Below are positions 13,178 through 13,788 of a stretch of DNA of 13,788 nucleotides, in pieces. Location of the stretch: the NCBI GenBank assembly GCA_016214375.1, contig JACROQ010000006.1:1-13788 (forward strand). Reading direction: 5' to 3'. Origin of the DNA: Nitrospirota bacterium (GTDB lineage: Bacteria; Nitrospirota; 9FT-COMBO-42-15; HDB-SIOI813). Position numbers and translations under genes: made by a program. Within the stretch, counting starts at the first letter, position 1, and each line of letters begins with the position of its first letter. A model generated the notes under the pieces. It did not search any database. It saw only the letters and a list, made by a program, of their open reading frames with translations, and was not told the origin of the DNA.

Positions 13178-13788
13178 ATGCGAATTGATAAAAGCATGCA
13201 ACTGTTCCTCAAAGAATTATCTGACAAACGAAGCCCCAAGACGGTCCAAAAATATCAGGATGTTTTAAGCCTCTTCCATGACTATCTCGCGAGCTACGCT
13301 GAACTCTCATATGAGGAACATAAAGATAAAGGCATCGTCCTGACTGCTGAAACTCAGGAACTGGACGATGGGCAGGTCTCAGACTTTCTCGAATGGTTTC
13401 TCATCAGAAAGGTCATCGGCCCCTACTGGCTGATGACCTCAGCGCCAGGGATCATGAAGGCTTACATCAAGTGGCTTGATAGCAAAGGGTTGCTTGCTGA
13501 AGGCTCCATGGATGATATCGTTGAAATCTCCAGGAAAACAACCAAAGACCTGCCGAGAGTCGAGAAGGCCGCAAGTTTGCTGTATACACTGTGCGATAAA
13601 AACAGCGATAGATTTTCAGGGCATGATTTCAAAGATGAGAATTACAGGGAAGGTTACGGCGTAGTCACAGGAATGATCGAAGACAACCTTCACCTCAACT
13701 ATGACGGCGAAAAAACAGGCCCGATCCAGATCACAAAAGAGATCGCCGCATGTCTGAAAAAAGGGGATACAGTAAACCTTGTTGTCGT
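13178..13788 (+). CDS. Protein with integrase-type N-terminal (SAM-like) segment, partial
   Basis: An ATG at 13178 with GGAGG 8 nt upstream opens a frame that runs off the right edge (203 codons visible). Residues about 1-40, MRIDKSMQLFLKELSDKRSP then KTVQKYQDVLSLFHDYLASY, look like the N-terminal core-binding domain of tyrosine recombinases; helices continue through LEWFLIRKVI and MKAYIKWLDSKGLL (about 71-106). After this, instead of a recombinase catalytic domain, there is an acidic stretch and then a beta-rich part (GMIEDNLHLNYDGEKTGPIQ, then KKGDTVNLVV) that looks like a small barrel domain. No catalytic Arg/His/Tyr set is visible in what remains of the protein. I believe there is an uncharacterised family with this layout, but I cannot name it. 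It is probably not an active integrase. Confidence 0.7.
   Translation, partial: MRIDKSMQLFLKELSDKRSPKTVQKYQDVLSLFHDYLASYAELSYEEHKDKGIVLTAETQELDDGQVSDFLEWFLIRKVIGPYWLMTSAPGIMKAYIKWLDSKGLLAEGSMDDIVEISRKTTKDLPRVEKAASLLYTLCDKNSDRFSGHDFKDENYREGYGVVTGMIEDNLHLNYDGEKTGPIQITKEIAACLKKGDTVNLVV

Noticed and set aside
1..13788. CRISPR array, tRNA or rRNA genes
   Set aside because: I saw no evenly spaced direct repeats, no cloverleaf with a T-arm GGTTCGA-type box, and no rRNA-like blocks. Weak tRNA-like folds could still be missed by eye.

Overview
The window looks like a bacterial chromosome segment in which a conserved housekeeping operon sits between two pieces of type I restriction-modification (R-M) DNA. 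The gene order tmk-holB-ricT(PSP1)-metG-tatD, a MetRS with a C-terminal tRNA-binding domain, and 'VIPAQAG..FRGNDG'-type interspersed repeats suggest a Gram-negative anaerobe of the Deltaproteobacteria/Nitrospirota kind. This is inferred from gene order and style only; there is no rRNA or other phylogenetic marker.

Positions 1-5902, minus strand: one long R-M operon. It starts at a near-consensus sigma70 promoter (TTGACA-N17-TATATT, 5902-5874). In transcription order it holds a half-size HsdS-like protein with one target-recognition domain, hsdM, a DinD-family gene, a 33-codon ORF joined to both neighbours by ATGA overlaps, a Bro-N gene split by an in-frame TGA, a shortened RhuM-like gene, gene scraps, and a second, normal-looking hsdS that runs off the left edge. 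hsdR is not in the window and, if present, should lie further left. Most junctions are 1-4 nt, so the regulator-like/phage-like genes (DinD, Bro, RhuM) are apparently co-transcribed with the modification genes.

Positions 5903-6215: AT-rich spacer with one possible structured RNA. Positions 6216-11740, plus strand: yjbQ (its first codons apparently lost at the island border), tmk, holB, ricT, metG and tatD, tightly packed and more GC-rich. They serve dTTP synthesis, the replication clamp loader, the RicT/PSP1 iron-sulfur protein, methionyl-tRNA synthesis and a TatD nuclease.

Positions 11741-12028: two palindromic repeat elements and a short spacer. Positions 12029-12965: decayed R-M material, namely a C-terminal scrap of an hsdS followed with ATGA overlap by a frameshifted DUF3800 gene. 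Positions 13178-13788: the start of a protein with an integrase-type N-terminal (SAM-like) segment and no visible recombinase domain, cut by the right edge.

The most unusual points are the single-TRD HsdS placed before hsdM in an operon that also encodes a second HsdS and DinD/Bro/RhuM proteins; the doubly coupled 33-codon ORF with a partial second copy; and a perfect 34-bp palindrome inside the dinD-like coding sequence.
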